A stretch of DNA of 64,000 bases, taken from Cytobacillus firmus. GTDB lineage: Bacteria > Bacillota > Bacilli > Bacillales > Cytobacillaceae. The position numbers and the translations under genes are program-made. This document shows, piece by piece, positions 8,983 through 18,590 of this stretch. The DNA is taken from positions 1-64,000 of the forward strand of contig NZ_JAMBOJ010000004.1 in NCBI RefSeq assembly GCF_023715565.1. Direction: 5' to 3'. How positions within the stretch are numbered: position 1 is the stretch's first letter; each line of letters begins with the position of its first letter. The notes beneath the pieces were generated by a model, which saw nothing but the letters and a program-made list of their open reading frames with translations, did not search any database and had not been told where the DNA came from.

Positions 8983-10214
8983 TGGAACCGGTAACTTCAG
9001 AACTAAATAATAATAGTTTCATTAATGTTAAACCTAAAATCCTTCTTCTTACTTGGGAGTATCCTCCCCATGTAGTAGGCGGTTTATCAAGGCATGTGTA
9101 TGGACTCGCAGGAGGATTAAAACAGGATTATGAGGTTCATATTCTGACTGCTAATCCCGGCAATCTTTCCAGCTGCGAACATAAAAACGGTATCTATATT
9201 CACCGGGTCAAGCCGCTAAATGAAAAAGATCCTAATTTTCTGCACTGGATTTTGGGATTGAATCTGGCAATGGAGCAAAAAGCCATGGAACTGTCATCCT
9301 TCCACCACTTTGAAATCATTCATGCACATGACTGGCTTGTAGGAGCATGCGGCCTGTCCTTAAAGGAGAGCTTGCGCTGTCCTTTAATTACAACTATACA
9401 TGCAACAGAATATGGAAGGAATAATGGAATTCACACAGAATTGCAGAAATTTATCCATACAAAAGAAGGGCAGCTGATCAGTGGATCAGATCAGGTTATT
9501 GTCTGCAGTGAATATATGAAGGAAGAAGTACTTCAGCAATTTTCAATTGCCAGCGAAAAAATCGCTGTTATCCCAAACGGAATCAGCAAAGAAACACTTC
9601 TAGATGATCCTGACAGCATATTAGAAGGGCTTCCGGTAAAAAAAGGCGGAAGGCTGATATTCTCCATTGGTCGGATGGTGAGAGAGAAAGGGTTTGAAAC
9701 CTTAATCGAGGCAGCGCCTATAATAAAAGAAAAGTATCAGGATGCTTATATAATCGTTGCCGGCAAGGGCCCTATGCTTGAAGCACACAGGAAAAAGGCA
9801 AGAGAACTGAAGGTTGATGATGTCATATTTTTTCCGGGATTTATAAATGACATGCAAAGATTAGCTCTCTTCCAGAAATGCGCAATCGCTGTTTTTCCAA
9901 GTTATTATGAGCCATTTGGCATTGTAGCCCTTGAAGCAATGATCACCGGAAAGCCGGCAATCGTATCCAATACAGGAGGATTAAAGGGAATCGTTAAGCA
10001 TGAATATTCCGGGCTGTTCATGGTCCCTGGTGATCCATACAGCTTTGCAGATCAGGTTTCCGCTCTCCTTGAGAACCCTAAATCCGCCGATACAATTGGC
10101 GAACAAGGTAAAAAGGTCGCAGAAAGCCTATTCAGCTGGAGACGCATTGCTGATGAAACAAATAGAGTATTTCAAGAAACACGGATTAGCCGGAAGCTTG
10201 AAGATCTGGTGTGA
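8979..10214 (+). CDS. Family 4 glycosyltransferase (GT-B fold)
   Basis: This enzyme should transfer a sugar from a nucleotide-sugar donor with retention of configuration. The N-terminal lobe opens with LLLTWEYPPHVVGGLSRHV, close to the glycine-rich acceptor loop of starch and glycogen synthase-like enzymes. The C-terminal lobe has FSIGRMVREKGFETLIEA. It also has the donor-site E-x7-E motif EPFGIVALE near residue 310. The length of 411 residues is normal. No signal peptide or membrane helix is seen, so it acts in the cytoplasm. It is coupled by ATGA to the DUF4912-like gene. The substrate is unknown; an alpha-glucan is a reasonable guess from the neighbour but is not shown. Confidence 0.85.
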   Translation: MMEPVTSELNNNSFINVKPKILLLTWEYPPHVVGGLSRHVYGLAGGLKQDYEVHILTANPGNLSSCEHKNGIYIHRVKPLNEKDPNFLHWILGLNLAMEQKAMELSSFHHFEIIHAHDWLVGACGLSLKESLRCPLITTIHATEYGRNNGIHTELQKFIHTKEGQLISGSDQVIVCSEYMKEEVLQQFSIASEKIAVIPNGISKETLLDDPDSILEGLPVKKGGRLIFSIGRMVREKGFETLIEAAPIIKEKYQDAYIIVAGKGPMLEAHRKKARELKVDDVIFFPGFINDMQRLALFQKCAIAVFPSYYEPFGIVALEAMITGKPAIVSNTGGLKGIVKHEYSGLFMVPGDPYSFADQVSALLENPKSADTIGEQGKKVAESLFSWRRIADETNRVFQETRISRKLEDLV

Positions 10215-10278
10215 TGTATTTTATTTTATCCGCCATTAAAATGAAGTAAAAAAATATTAAAGAAAAAGGTGCATAAAG

Positions 10279-10920
10279 ATGAATACATTAAATTGGATTC
10301 AATCTGACGTTTATGAAGAAATGGAGAAGGCGCCGATTGGGAAATTGAGGATGATTCCTGGATTATGGATAGACAGGAAAACATACTGGATGGAAAATGT
10401 CAGTAAAGAAATGTTTCCTGATGAAAATATTTCTGTTCAAATTAAGACAGAAAAAATCCACTCTAAAATTTCCTATTATAGATACTATATTACGAATCAT
10501 GCGGACGAGTCTAGAACCATAAAGCTTTTATTACAGCACAGACATGAGCTTTCTTCCCGTGAACACCTTTCTTTCATTTCCCCCGCAGAAAATGTCATCT
10601 TTCATATGGCCGATTCCAAGCTGTTTTTAGTTAACGGCCAACTAAACGGCAAAAAAATGGAAGAGTGTACGATTCAGCCATATTGGAACATTTTCAGTGA
10701 CCAAATATGGAACTGTAAAAAGAAGGGAACATTAAAATATCACCCTATGGCTCAAGGTAATGCAATAAGCATTTTCGCACTTAATGCAGAGTTTAATGGC
10801 AGAGGAACAGCGGAAGCGGAGTCATGGATTATCAGCGGAAACAGCAAATCAGAAACGCTTCAGTATAACAGCCTGCTGATAGACAATGGTAAAGAGGATA
10901 CTTTTAAAAAAACGTACTAG
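10279..10920 (+). CDS. Uncharacterized protein of the DUF4912-GT4 cassette
   Basis: I do not recognise this 213-residue protein. It lacks a signal peptide and membrane helices. It is rich in aromatic residues and alternating strands (for example SYYRYYITNHADESRTIKLL at about 65-84), which suggests a beta-sandwich. The ribosome site AAAAAGGTGC precedes the ATG. It follows the glycosyltransferase by 65 bases in the same direction, with no terminator between, so it probably belongs to the same transcript. It might bind or modify the same glycan, but that is inference from position only. Confidence 0.6.
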   Translation: MNTLNWIQSDVYEEMEKAPIGKLRMIPGLWIDRKTYWMENVSKEMFPDENISVQIKTEKIHSKISYYRYYITNHADESRTIKLLLQHRHELSSREHLSFISPAENVIFHMADSKLFLVNGQLNGKKMEECTIQPYWNIFSDQIWNCKKKGTLKYHPMAQGNAISIFALNAEFNGRGTAEAESWIISGNSKSETLQYNSLLIDNGKEDTFKKTY

Positions 10921-10997
10921 CATTTCGATTTAAAAAATGATATTATAGAAAAGTCGTATGAACGAACTAGTTTGAACATAGTTTGGAGGGAAATTAC

Positions 10998-11147
10998 ATG
11001 CGTGTAAACATTACGTTAGCTTGCACAGAATGTGGAGATCGTAACTATATTTCTAAAAAAAATAAACGAAATAATCCAGATCGTCTTGAGCTTAAAAAAT
11101 ATTGCCCAAGAGACAAGCGTTCGACTGCACATCGCGAAACAAAATAA
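10998..11147 (+). CDS. rpmG: 50S ribosomal protein L33
   Basis: A 49-residue basic protein beginning [18 protein letters not shown] and ending HRETK, the hallmark of bacterial L33. A strong GGAGGG site lies eight bases upstream. Zinc-binding L33 has two CxxC pairs. Here the first pair is intact (C9, C12), but the second retains only C36, with Asp at the partner position (CPRD). The copy therefore has three of four ligands. In B. subtilis rpmGA sits at this same place before the 5-formyl-THF cyclo-ligase gene. A strong terminator begins on the stop codon. Confidence 0.95.
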   Translation: MRVNITLACTECGDRNYISKKNKRNNPDRLELKKYCPRDKRSTAHRETK

Positions 11148-11176
11148 GCGGTAGGATCATTCCTACTGCTTTTTTT
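11147..11176 (+). terminator. Terminator after rpmG
   Basis: The stem AGCGGTAGGA pairs with TCCTACTGCT (one G-T pair) across a four-base loop, followed by seven T. It starts on the last base of the rpmG stop codon. Confidence 0.9.
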
Positions 11177-11248
11177 GTTGACTTTTTTTATGGGTATCCT
11201 TTCCTTTTCTGGATAAATTATTATTTTGCAAAAACTGGAGGTTTTTAT

Positions 11249-11824
11249 ATGGAAATTGATAAAAATGTTCTTAGGAAGCAAATGCAGGATCGGATGAAGG
11301 AATTGAGCAAGCCTGAATATGAACAGCTATCCTATCAGATTGCCACAAGTCTTTATAGCAGCCCTTTATGGAGCCAGGCCAAAACAATAGGTATAACGGT
11401 TTCAAAGGTGCCTGAGGCTGATACATGGCAGATCATCAGAAGGGCCTGGAGTGAAGGGAAAAGGGTTGTTGTCCCGAAGTGTATACCTCAATCAAAGCAA
11501 ATGGAGTTTCGTGAATTGAAAAACTTCATGGATTTGGAGTCAGTATATTATGGATTATGGGAACCAAATCCGGAAAAAACAGATGAAGTCAGCTGTGAAG
11601 AAATCGATACTTTAATCGTTCCCGGACTTGCATACATGAAAAACGGCTTCCGGATTGGGTTCGGTGGAGGATATTATGATCGTTTTCTCGAGAATTATAA
11701 AGGAAGAACGGTTTCACTGGCTTTTGAAATGCAGGTTATAGCCCGCTTTCCAGTGGAAAGACATGACAAGCCGGTGGAAATGATTATTACCGATCAGCAG
11801 GTGTGGGAATCCGGTGATGCTTGA
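11249..11824 (+). CDS. yqgN: 5-formyltetrahydrofolate cyclo-ligase
   Basis: This enzyme uses ATP to convert 5-formyl-THF to 5,10-methenyl-THF and so recycles a folate storage form. The 191 residues carry the family's C-terminal ATP-binding loop GFRIGFGGGYYDRFL near 135-150. The basic patch KRVVVPKC lies near 70. The ATG at 11249 follows CTGGAGG at good spacing; the frame is open upstream through rpmG but without a ribosome site. It overlaps the next gene by eight bases. The location matches B. subtilis yqgN. Confidence 0.92.
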   Translation: MEIDKNVLRKQMQDRMKELSKPEYEQLSYQIATSLYSSPLWSQAKTIGITVSKVPEADTWQIIRRAWSEGKRVVVPKCIPQSKQMEFRELKNFMDLESVYYGLWEPNPEKTDEVSCEEIDTLIVPGLAYMKNGFRIGFGGGYYDRFLENYKGRTVSLAFEMQVIARFPVERHDKPVEMIITDQQVWESGDA

Positions 11825-12605
11825 ATCCATTGCTATTATTATTTTTATATTGATTACATCCCTGGCCGGATATTATTTCCGATTACTGACCTTTTCAGGC
11901 AGTATAGCGGCATTCATTGTGGGTACGGTAACAGGCTGGGGATTTGGTTATTATGGACTTCTTGTCTTGGGGTTCTTTTTTGCAAGTTCAAGCTTCTGGT
12001 CAAAATTTAAAAGCCATAAAAAAATGGAATTTGAGAATAAGCATGCAAAAGGATCAAGAAGGGATTGGCAGCAGGTTGCTGCAAATGGAGGCATATCCGC
12101 TATTGCCAGCATTTTTTATCTGCTGGATCCATCACAGGTTTGGTTGATAATGTTTCTTATCGGACTGGCTGCAGCAAATTCGGATACATGGGCATCAGAA
12201 ATTGGCTCATTAAGTCAAAAACCCCCCATTTCTCTGAAAACCTGGAGGACAATCGAAACGGGTACTTCCGGTGCTGTCAGTGCTCTGGGCACGCTTGCAG
12301 CCATGTCAGGGTCATTTATAATAGCCCTCCTATCAAATGTGCTGTTTGACATTTCAATTTATGAGGCTTTACTGATTGGAGTTCTTGGGTTTGCAGGGAA
12401 TTTGATCGATTCTGTATTGGGTGCTTTTCTCCAAGCTGAATACAAGTGCCATGTATGCTGTTCAAACGTGGAAACAGCCGAACATTGCGGGCAGCCGGCC
12501 TCTATGGTAAAAGGCTGGTATTTTGCAGATAATGATTTTGTTAATTTTTTTTCAGGTTTAGCTTCTGCCTCGGTGGGAATGCTTCTATATATCTTATTGG
12601 CTTAA
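11817..12605 (+). CDS. DUF92 family integral membrane protein
   Basis: A membrane protein of 262 residues with about six to seven hydrophobic helices. The conserved DUF92 motif SDTWASEIGSLS lies near residue 123, with GTSGAVSALGT shortly after. DUF92 includes plant VTE6, a phytyl-phosphate kinase, so a lipid or isoprenoid phosphate kinase role is possible but unproven in Bacillus. A Cys-rich loop (CHVCCSNVETAEHC) near residue 215 is seen in the family. The start is the ATG at 11817 inside the end of the cyclo-ligase gene; a GTG three bases earlier is also possible. The two genes are translationally coupled. Confidence 0.85.
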   Translation: MLESIAIIIFILITSLAGYYFRLLTFSGSIAAFIVGTVTGWGFGYYGLLVLGFFFASSSFWSKFKSHKKMEFENKHAKGSRRDWQQVAANGGISAIASIFYLLDPSQVWLIMFLIGLAAANSDTWASEIGSLSQKPPISLKTWRTIETGTSGAVSALGTLAAMSGSFIIALLSNVLFDISIYEALLIGVLGFAGNLIDSVLGAFLQAEYKCHVCCSNVETAEHCGQPASMVKGWYFADNDFVNFFSGLASASVGMLLYILLA

Positions 12606-12636
12606 AGGGACTTTGCTGTTCTCTACAATTAAGTAA

Positions 12637-13599
<963 letters not shown>

Positions 13600-13676
13600 T
13601 GCATCAATTTATTTTTGTTTTGAGAATGGATAAAAATTATTCCCTCTTCTCACAATAAGGAAGAGGAGGGAATTCA

Positions 13677-13880
13677 ATGTCTCGATTACTATCTATTTTT
13701 ATGATTGGGCTTGGTACTTATTTTGCCTATCATAACCGTTATCGATTGATTAATGTTATGTTTGGGAATGTCTTTCTGCGGAAGCTGCTGGTTACTTCAG
13801 TTATGAGTTTTCCGCTTGTCCGCGATAGGATGATGAGCTCTGTCTTCTCTTCTGGGCCATCAGAAGGACGGCAATCATGA
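13677..13880 (+). CDS. Small conserved hypothetical membrane-associated protein
   Basis: A 67-residue basic protein with a hydrophobic start (LLSIFMIGLGTYFAY) that could be a membrane helix or signal anchor. It sits where B. subtilis has yqgO, but I cannot confirm homology by eye. The ribosome site GAGGAGGG is excellent. It lies in the right arm of an inverted repeat (CCCTCTTC at about 13642 against GAAGAGG at about 13660), which could hide it. A terminator follows within four bases. Confidence 0.6.
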   Translation: MSRLLSIFMIGLGTYFAYHNRYRLINVMFGNVFLRKLLVTSVMSFPLVRDRMMSSVFSSGPSEGRQS

Positions 13881-13883
13881 AGT

Positions 13884-13910
13884 AAAAAGACCGTAATAGG
13901 TCTTTTTATT
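13884..13910 (+). terminator. Terminator after the small membrane protein gene
   Basis: AAAAAGACC pairs with GGTCTTTTT around a six-base loop; the T run makes it work rightward, and the A run would allow leftward use. Confidence 0.8.
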
Positions 13911-14015
13911 TTGCCGGTATCTTTAGATGCTTTTTCTTTTACAAAAGGTTTCTTTTTTGCCTATAGTTAAATAAAGTATAGTAATTAATGCAACATATAG
14001 AGAGTGGGGGAATAA

Positions 14016-15536
14016 GTGGCAGTTCAAGAGGATTATGTATTTTGGAAACTTGCGGATTATTTCATATCTGATCACGGATACAGAATGATTCAGTTATCTG
14101 GAGATCAGGATGAATTATGGCTTGAAAGGATGGAGGATAAAAACATAAAGGCAATCAGGCTCTTAAAATATGACCTTGACTGGAGCAACTGGATGCAGCG
14201 GGATATTGAAGTAACTGCCGAAAAAGCTGAATCGGTCAGGAAGCAACTTGGAAAAAGGGAAATGCCGGTCTTAAATATCTATGTATCTGCGTTCCTGCCT
14301 GTTGATGACTATGAATTCCGCATCTCAGACCCCTTTAAGCTTGAAAACGGAAAAGCCTCTGTCCGAACCATGATCATTGAATCCGGTAAACCTGAAAGTC
14401 TGCATGTGGTTGAAGAAATTTTCGAAAAGCCTTTAACTCTTCCGGCCGGAAATTATACTGAAATGGATGTCGATGCCCTGAAGCATACTGCCCTTTCTAA
14501 AGCTGTAAAAACAGCAAAAAAAGAAAAGGAAATGTTCAATTTTGGGAAGCCTTTTTTTACGTATATATTTATGGTTATACAAGTTGCTGTTTTTTTACTT
14601 TTGGAAGCAATGGGCGGCAGTACAGATACCTCGACGTTAATTAAGTATGGGGCTAAATTTAATCCATTGATTCTCGACGGGGAATGGTGGAGGTTTTTGA
14701 CCCCGATTGTTCTTCACATTGGACTGCTGCATTTATTAATGAATACACTTGCCTTATTTTATCTTGGATCCGCAGTGGAACGTGTGTATGGAAATTTAAG
14801 ATTCCTATTTATCTATTTGATGGCTGGATTTGGCGGAACATTAGCCAGTTTTGTTTTTAGCCCATCACTTTCAGCAGGGGCCAGCGGGGCTATTTTTGGC
14901 TGCTTTGGGGCACTTTTATATTTTGGGCTCATTTATCCAGGCCTTTTCTTCCGGACGATGGGTTTTAATATACTTGTTGTATTAGGAATCAACCTTGCAT
15001 TTGGATTTACCATCCCCGGAATAGATAATGCCGGACATATAGGAGGGCTGATTGGCGGATTTCTTGCTACTGGCATTGTACATTTTCCAAAGAAGAAAAA
15101 GCCATTGCTTCAGCTGCTGTTTTTAGCTGGATCATTCTGTCTGGCAGCCGGCTTGATGAAGTATGGATTCAATGAACCGGGAAGACTATTAAATGAACAA
15201 ACTGCTATGGTAATGGCGGAGGAACATATCAATGGTGAAGAGTTTGAAAAGGCCCGTTTAATGCTTGCTGATTTTATTGAAGAAAGGAATGCTTCACCGG
15301 AAGTCTATTTTTTATTATCCTATACAGAAATAAAAGTGGGGAGATTAAAAGAAGCAGAAGAGCACCTGCTTCAGGTAATTAAGGAAGATGCTTTTTTTCA
15401 TGAAGCACATTATAATCTTGCATTAATCTATTTAGAAGAAAAGCAGCCGAAAAAAGCAAGGAATCATGCACAAAAGGCCGCTAATCTTCAGCCGGATCAG
15501 GAAGAGTATCAAAAGCTGTTAAATCAGATAGAGTGA
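14016..15536 (+). CDS. gluP: Rhomboid intramembrane serine protease GluP with TPR tail
   Basis: GluP (YqgP) cleaves within membrane helices and in B. subtilis helps degrade the MgtE magnesium transporter and other membrane proteins. The layout is classic: a soluble N-terminal domain (about 1-175), a rhomboid core of about seven helices (about 180-390), and C-terminal TPR repeats (about 390-506). The catalytic Ser is S290 in GASGAIFG and the His is H341 in GHIGG; the oxyanion-type HxxxN is HLLMN. The GTG start follows AGTGGGGG by five bases. Confidence 0.93.
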   Translation: MAVQEDYVFWKLADYFISDHGYRMIQLSGDQDELWLERMEDKNIKAIRLLKYDLDWSNWMQRDIEVTAEKAESVRKQLGKREMPVLNIYVSAFLPVDDYEFRISDPFKLENGKASVRTMIIESGKPESLHVVEEIFEKPLTLPAGNYTEMDVDALKHTALSKAVKTAKKEKEMFNFGKPFFTYIFMVIQVAVFLLLEAMGGSTDTSTLIKYGAKFNPLILDGEWWRFLTPIVLHIGLLHLLMNTLALFYLGSAVERVYGNLRFLFIYLMAGFGGTLASFVFSPSLSAGASGAIFGCFGALLYFGLIYPGLFFRTMGFNILVVLGINLAFGFTIPGIDNAGHIGGLIGGFLATGIVHFPKKKKPLLQLLFLAGSFCLAAGLMKYGFNEPGRLLNEQTAMVMAEEHINGEEFEKARLMLADFIEERNASPEVYFLLSYTEIKVGRLKEAEEHLLQVIKEDAFFHEAHYNLALIYLEEKQPKKARNHAQKAANLQPDQEEYQKLLNQIE

Positions 15537-15600
15537 TAATGACAGAATTTTCAGCTTACTACCCGGGAAATAATCCCTGCATTTCCCTATAATATTAACT

Positions 15601-15633
15601 AATCATGCCATTCATTGGTATGATTTTTTTTTT
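15601..15633 (+). terminator. Terminator after gluP
   Basis: AATCATGCCA pairs with TGGTATGATT (one G-T pair), followed by about ten T. It isolates gluP from the germination gene. Confidence 0.85.
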
Positions 15634-15670
15634 GCATGTCAATGATGTTGAATAGTATGCAAGGAAAAGA

Positions 15671-17158
15671 ATGGAACAGAATGCTGAGGTGGGGATATTG
15701 GCGGAAGCGAGAAGAGAGCCTGTAAAGGTTTCTCTGAAAGATAATACTGAATATCTTAGAGATGCTCTGGGAGTTGACAAAAGCTTCGATGTGATTCAGC
15801 TTGATGTTGAATATGCTGAAAGGGAAATGGCTTTATATCTGGTAGACGGCTTTGTAAAAGATGACATCCTGCACTATTTGATGAAGATGCTTGCCGGCCT
15901 GGATGCAGCCCAGCTGGAAGGAGATACACTTTCCAGACTGATAAAAACGTATATACCATACGTTGAAGTTGAAACAACTGATGACCTGGATAAAGTGGTG
16001 GATATGGTGTTGGCAGGGCCGACTGCTCTAGTCGTGGATGGAATCGATGAAGTCATCCTCATTGATGCACGTACATATCCGGTAAGAGGCCCTCAGGAGC
16101 CTGATATTGAACGTGTTGTGCGCGGCTCGAGGGATGGGTTTGTAGAAACACTCGTTTTTAACACAGCTTTAACGAGGAGAAGAATCAGGGACAGAACACT
16201 GCGCATGGAATATATGCAGGTGGGCAGGCGATCCAAGACAGATGTTGTTGTCAGTTATATTGAAGACATTGCAGATCCGGATATGGTGAAGAAGATAAAG
16301 GAGTCTATCTCTAAAATTGATACTGATGGATTGCCGATGGCCGAGAAATCAATAGAGGAATTCATTTCAGGGCGGCATTGGAATCCTTATCCCATGGTAA
16401 GGTATACCGAAAGGCCTGATACGGCAGCAACACACCTTTATGAAGGCCACGTCTGCATCATCGTCGATGGGTCGCCGAGTGTTATCATAACACCGACAAC
16501 CTTTTGGCATCACCTTCAGCATGCGGAGGAGTACAGGAATAAGCCTCTTGTAGGCGCTTATTTGCGATTTGTCCGTTTTTTAGCTGTCTGGGCTTCCATC
16601 TTCCTTTTGCCATTATGGTATTTATTTGCGATAGAGCCACAGCTGCTTCCTGATGCATTATCCTATATCGGGCCCAATGACACGGGAGAGCTGCCATTAG
16701 TCGTTCAGTTCCTGATGATAGAGCTTGGTCTTGATATGCTTAGGATGGCTGCAATCCATACTCCTTCCGCCCTGGCCACTGCCTTGGGACTCGTGGCGGC
16801 CCTGATGATTGGTCAGGTAGCAGTTGAAGTGGGATTATTTATTAATGAAGTCATTCTTTATTTAGCGATAGCGGCAATTGGAACATTTTCAACCCCAAGC
16901 TATGAAATGAGCCTGGCAAACAGGCTGATCAGAATCGGTCTGCTGATATCAACCAGTATCTTCCATACCTACGGCTATGTAGTTGGGATCATGCTGATGA
17001 TCATCATGCTTGCCAGAATGAAGTCTTTTGGGGTGCCCTATTTATGGCCGTTCATCCCTTTCAATTTGAGAGCATTCAGGGATGTATTGTTAAGGTCACC
17101 AATACCATTGAAGAACAGGCGGCCGCGTTTTTTGCATCCAAAGGATCCAGACCGCTGA
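15671..17158 (+). CDS. spoVAF: SpoVAF-type spore germination protein (GerA A-subunit family)
   Basis: The protein belongs to the GerAA family of inner spore membrane proteins. A soluble N-terminal region (about 1-285) is followed by about five hydrophobic segments (about 295-465). The C-terminal tail, IPFNLRAFRDVLLRSPI through FLHPKDPDR, is the form I associate with SpoVAF, not with true germinant receptors. The length of 495 also fits SpoVAF. Here it is alone, with terminators on both sides and no spoVA neighbours, gerB or gerC. ATG 15671 has AAGGAAAAG upstream; an in-frame TTG at 15698 behind GAGGTGGGG is an alternative start. In B. subtilis SpoVAF is reported to work with YqhR (FigP), whose gene is also in this window. 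Confidence 0.85.
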   Translation: MEQNAEVGILAEARREPVKVSLKDNTEYLRDALGVDKSFDVIQLDVEYAEREMALYLVDGFVKDDILHYLMKMLAGLDAAQLEGDTLSRLIKTYIPYVEVETTDDLDKVVDMVLAGPTALVVDGIDEVILIDARTYPVRGPQEPDIERVVRGSRDGFVETLVFNTALTRRRIRDRTLRMEYMQVGRRSKTDVVVSYIEDIADPDMVKKIKESISKIDTDGLPMAEKSIEEFISGRHWNPYPMVRYTERPDTAATHLYEGHVCIIVDGSPSVIITPTTFWHHLQHAEEYRNKPLVGAYLRFVRFLAVWASIFLLPLWYLFAIEPQLLPDALSYIGPNDTGELPLVVQFLMIELGLDMLRMAAIHTPSALATALGLVAALMIGQVAVEVGLFINEVILYLAIAAIGTFSTPSYEMSLANRLIRIGLLISTSIFHTYGYVVGIMLMIIMLARMKSFGVPYLWPFIPFNLRAFRDVLLRSPIPLKNRRPRFLHPKDPDR

Positions 17159-17161
17159 ACT

Positions 17162-17191
17162 AAATCCCTTCCTGCCTTGGAGGGATTTTTT
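17162..17191 (+). terminator. Terminator after spoVAF-like gene
   Basis: AAATCCCT pairs with AGGGATTT, followed by a T run, a few bases after the stop codon. Confidence 0.8.
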
Positions 17192-17284
17192 ATATATTCC
17201 AGGCGTTTCTCTGTCTTGAGAAAGGGGGGATTTTAGATTATACTTTAATGTGATAAAAACTTATCAATAAAGCAGAGGTACAGA

Positions 17285-17485
17285 ATGAAAACCATTTATG
17301 ATATACAGCAGTTTCTAAAGAAATATGGGACTATCATCTATATAGGGGATCGGGAAGCTGATTTGGAGCTTATGGCTGCTGAATTAACAGAGTTATATAA
17401 TTCCCAGCTTATTGATGTAAAAGATTATCAGAGCAGCATCTTAATCCTAAGGACTGAAATTCAGAATCTTAAAGAGAAGAAATAG
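17285..17485 (+). CDS. yqgQ: YqgQ family small protein (DUF910)
   Basis: A 66-residue, mostly helical protein starting MKTIYDIQQFLKKYG, characteristic of the YqgQ family. Its function is unknown. It always precedes glucokinase in Bacillus, as it does here with a 19-base gap. The ribosome site is AGCAGAGGTAC. The two genes are probably one transcript. Confidence 0.9.
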   Translation: MKTIYDIQQFLKKYGTIIYIGDREADLELMAAELTELYNSQLIDVKDYQSSILILRTEIQNLKEKK

Positions 17486-17504
17486 AAAGAAAAGGTGATG
17501 GAGC

Positions 17505-18467
17505 TTGGCAGAAAAATGGCTGGTAGGGGTAGATTTAGGCGGAACAACAACAAAGCTTGCTTTTATTAACTACTATGGGGAAATAATTCACAAATGGGAA
17601 ATTCCCACGGATAATAATCAAGAAGGAAAAAATATTACTATAAATATAGCTAAAGCCATCGATCATAAGTTAGAAGAATTGGATTTAAGCAAGGATAAAA
17701 TTATCGGCATTGGCATGGGGGCGCCGGGTCCAGTAAATCTGGCAACTGGTGTTGTATATAACACAGTTAATTTGGGCTGGAAAGATAATTACCCGCTGAA
17801 GGATCTTCTGGAAGTGGAAACATCACTTCCAGTCATCATTGATAATGATGCTAACTGTGCTGCTCTCGGGGAAATGTGGAAGGGTGCCGGAAACGGGGCT
17901 AAAGATCTGGTATGTGTAACACTTGGAACAGGTGTTGGCGGTGGCGTAATTGCTAACGGAGATATTGTGCAGGGAGTCAGCGGGGCTGCTGGTGAAATAG
18001 GGCACATAACGTCCATTCCTGTTGGCGGGGCTCAGTGCAATTGCGGCAAAACGGGCTGCCTTGAAACAATAGCGTCTGCTACAGGCATTGTCCGGCAGGC
18101 TCTGGAAAACCTGGAATCCAGTGGCGAAGGGGCTCTATCTCAATTGTATAAGGCAAACGGGTTTATTACTGCAAAAGACGTTTTTGATTCTGCAAGGAAT
18201 GGGGATGAAACATCCCTTCTGACAGTCAATCATACAGCAATGCACCTTGGATTGGCTTTGGCGAATATTGCAAATACATTAAATCCCGAGAAAATAGTAT
18301 TGGGCGGTGGCGTTTCCAGAGCAGGAGATATACTGCTTAAGCCGGTTATTGCAAATTTCATTAAATTTGCTTTTCCAAGAGTGAAGGAGTCCACAGTGAT
18401 TGATATTGCGACATTGGGCAATGATGCCGGAGTCATTGGTGCAGCCTGGCTGGCAAAAAATAAGTAA
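17505..18467 (+). CDS. glcK: ROK family glucokinase
   Basis: This cytoplasmic enzyme phosphorylates glucose to glucose-6-phosphate with ATP. The N-terminal phosphate loop is [12 protein letters not shown]. The sugar-binding segment has [12 protein letters not shown] near residues 110-120. The ROK zinc signature [10 protein letters not shown] with its upstream His (GEIGHI) lies near 165-190. The length of 320 is typical. The start is a TTG at 17505 with AAAGGTG seven bases upstream. It follows yqgQ as in B. subtilis. Confidence 0.95.
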   Translation: MAEKWLVGVDLGGTTTKLAFINYYGEIIHKWEIPTDNNQEGKNITINIAKAIDHKLEELDLSKDKIIGIGMGAPGPVNLATGVVYNTVNLGWKDNYPLKDLLEVETSLPVIIDNDANCAALGEMWKGAGNGAKDLVCVTLGTGVGGGVIANGDIVQGVSGAAGEIGHITSIPVGGAQCNCGKTGCLETIASATGIVRQALENLESSGEGALSQLYKANGFITAKDVFDSARNGDETSLLTVNHTAMHLGLALANIANTLNPEKIVLGGGVSRAGDILLKPVIANFIKFAFPRVKESTVIDIATLGNDAGVIGAAWLAKNK

Positions 18468-18478
18468 ACTGAGAGAAA

Positions 18479-18503
18479 AGTACCTGATGTGCAGGTGCTT
18501 TTT
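18479..18503 (+). terminator. Terminator after glcK
   Basis: AGTACCTG pairs with CAGGTGCT (one T-G pair) across a short loop and is followed by T. Confidence 0.75.
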
Positions 18504-18590
18504 CTTTTATAGCACCTTATTTTTACAAGTTATATAGTCATCTTTTTTTCTTTTTCTCATAAAATTGAAATGATGGAAAGGGGGAAAAAG

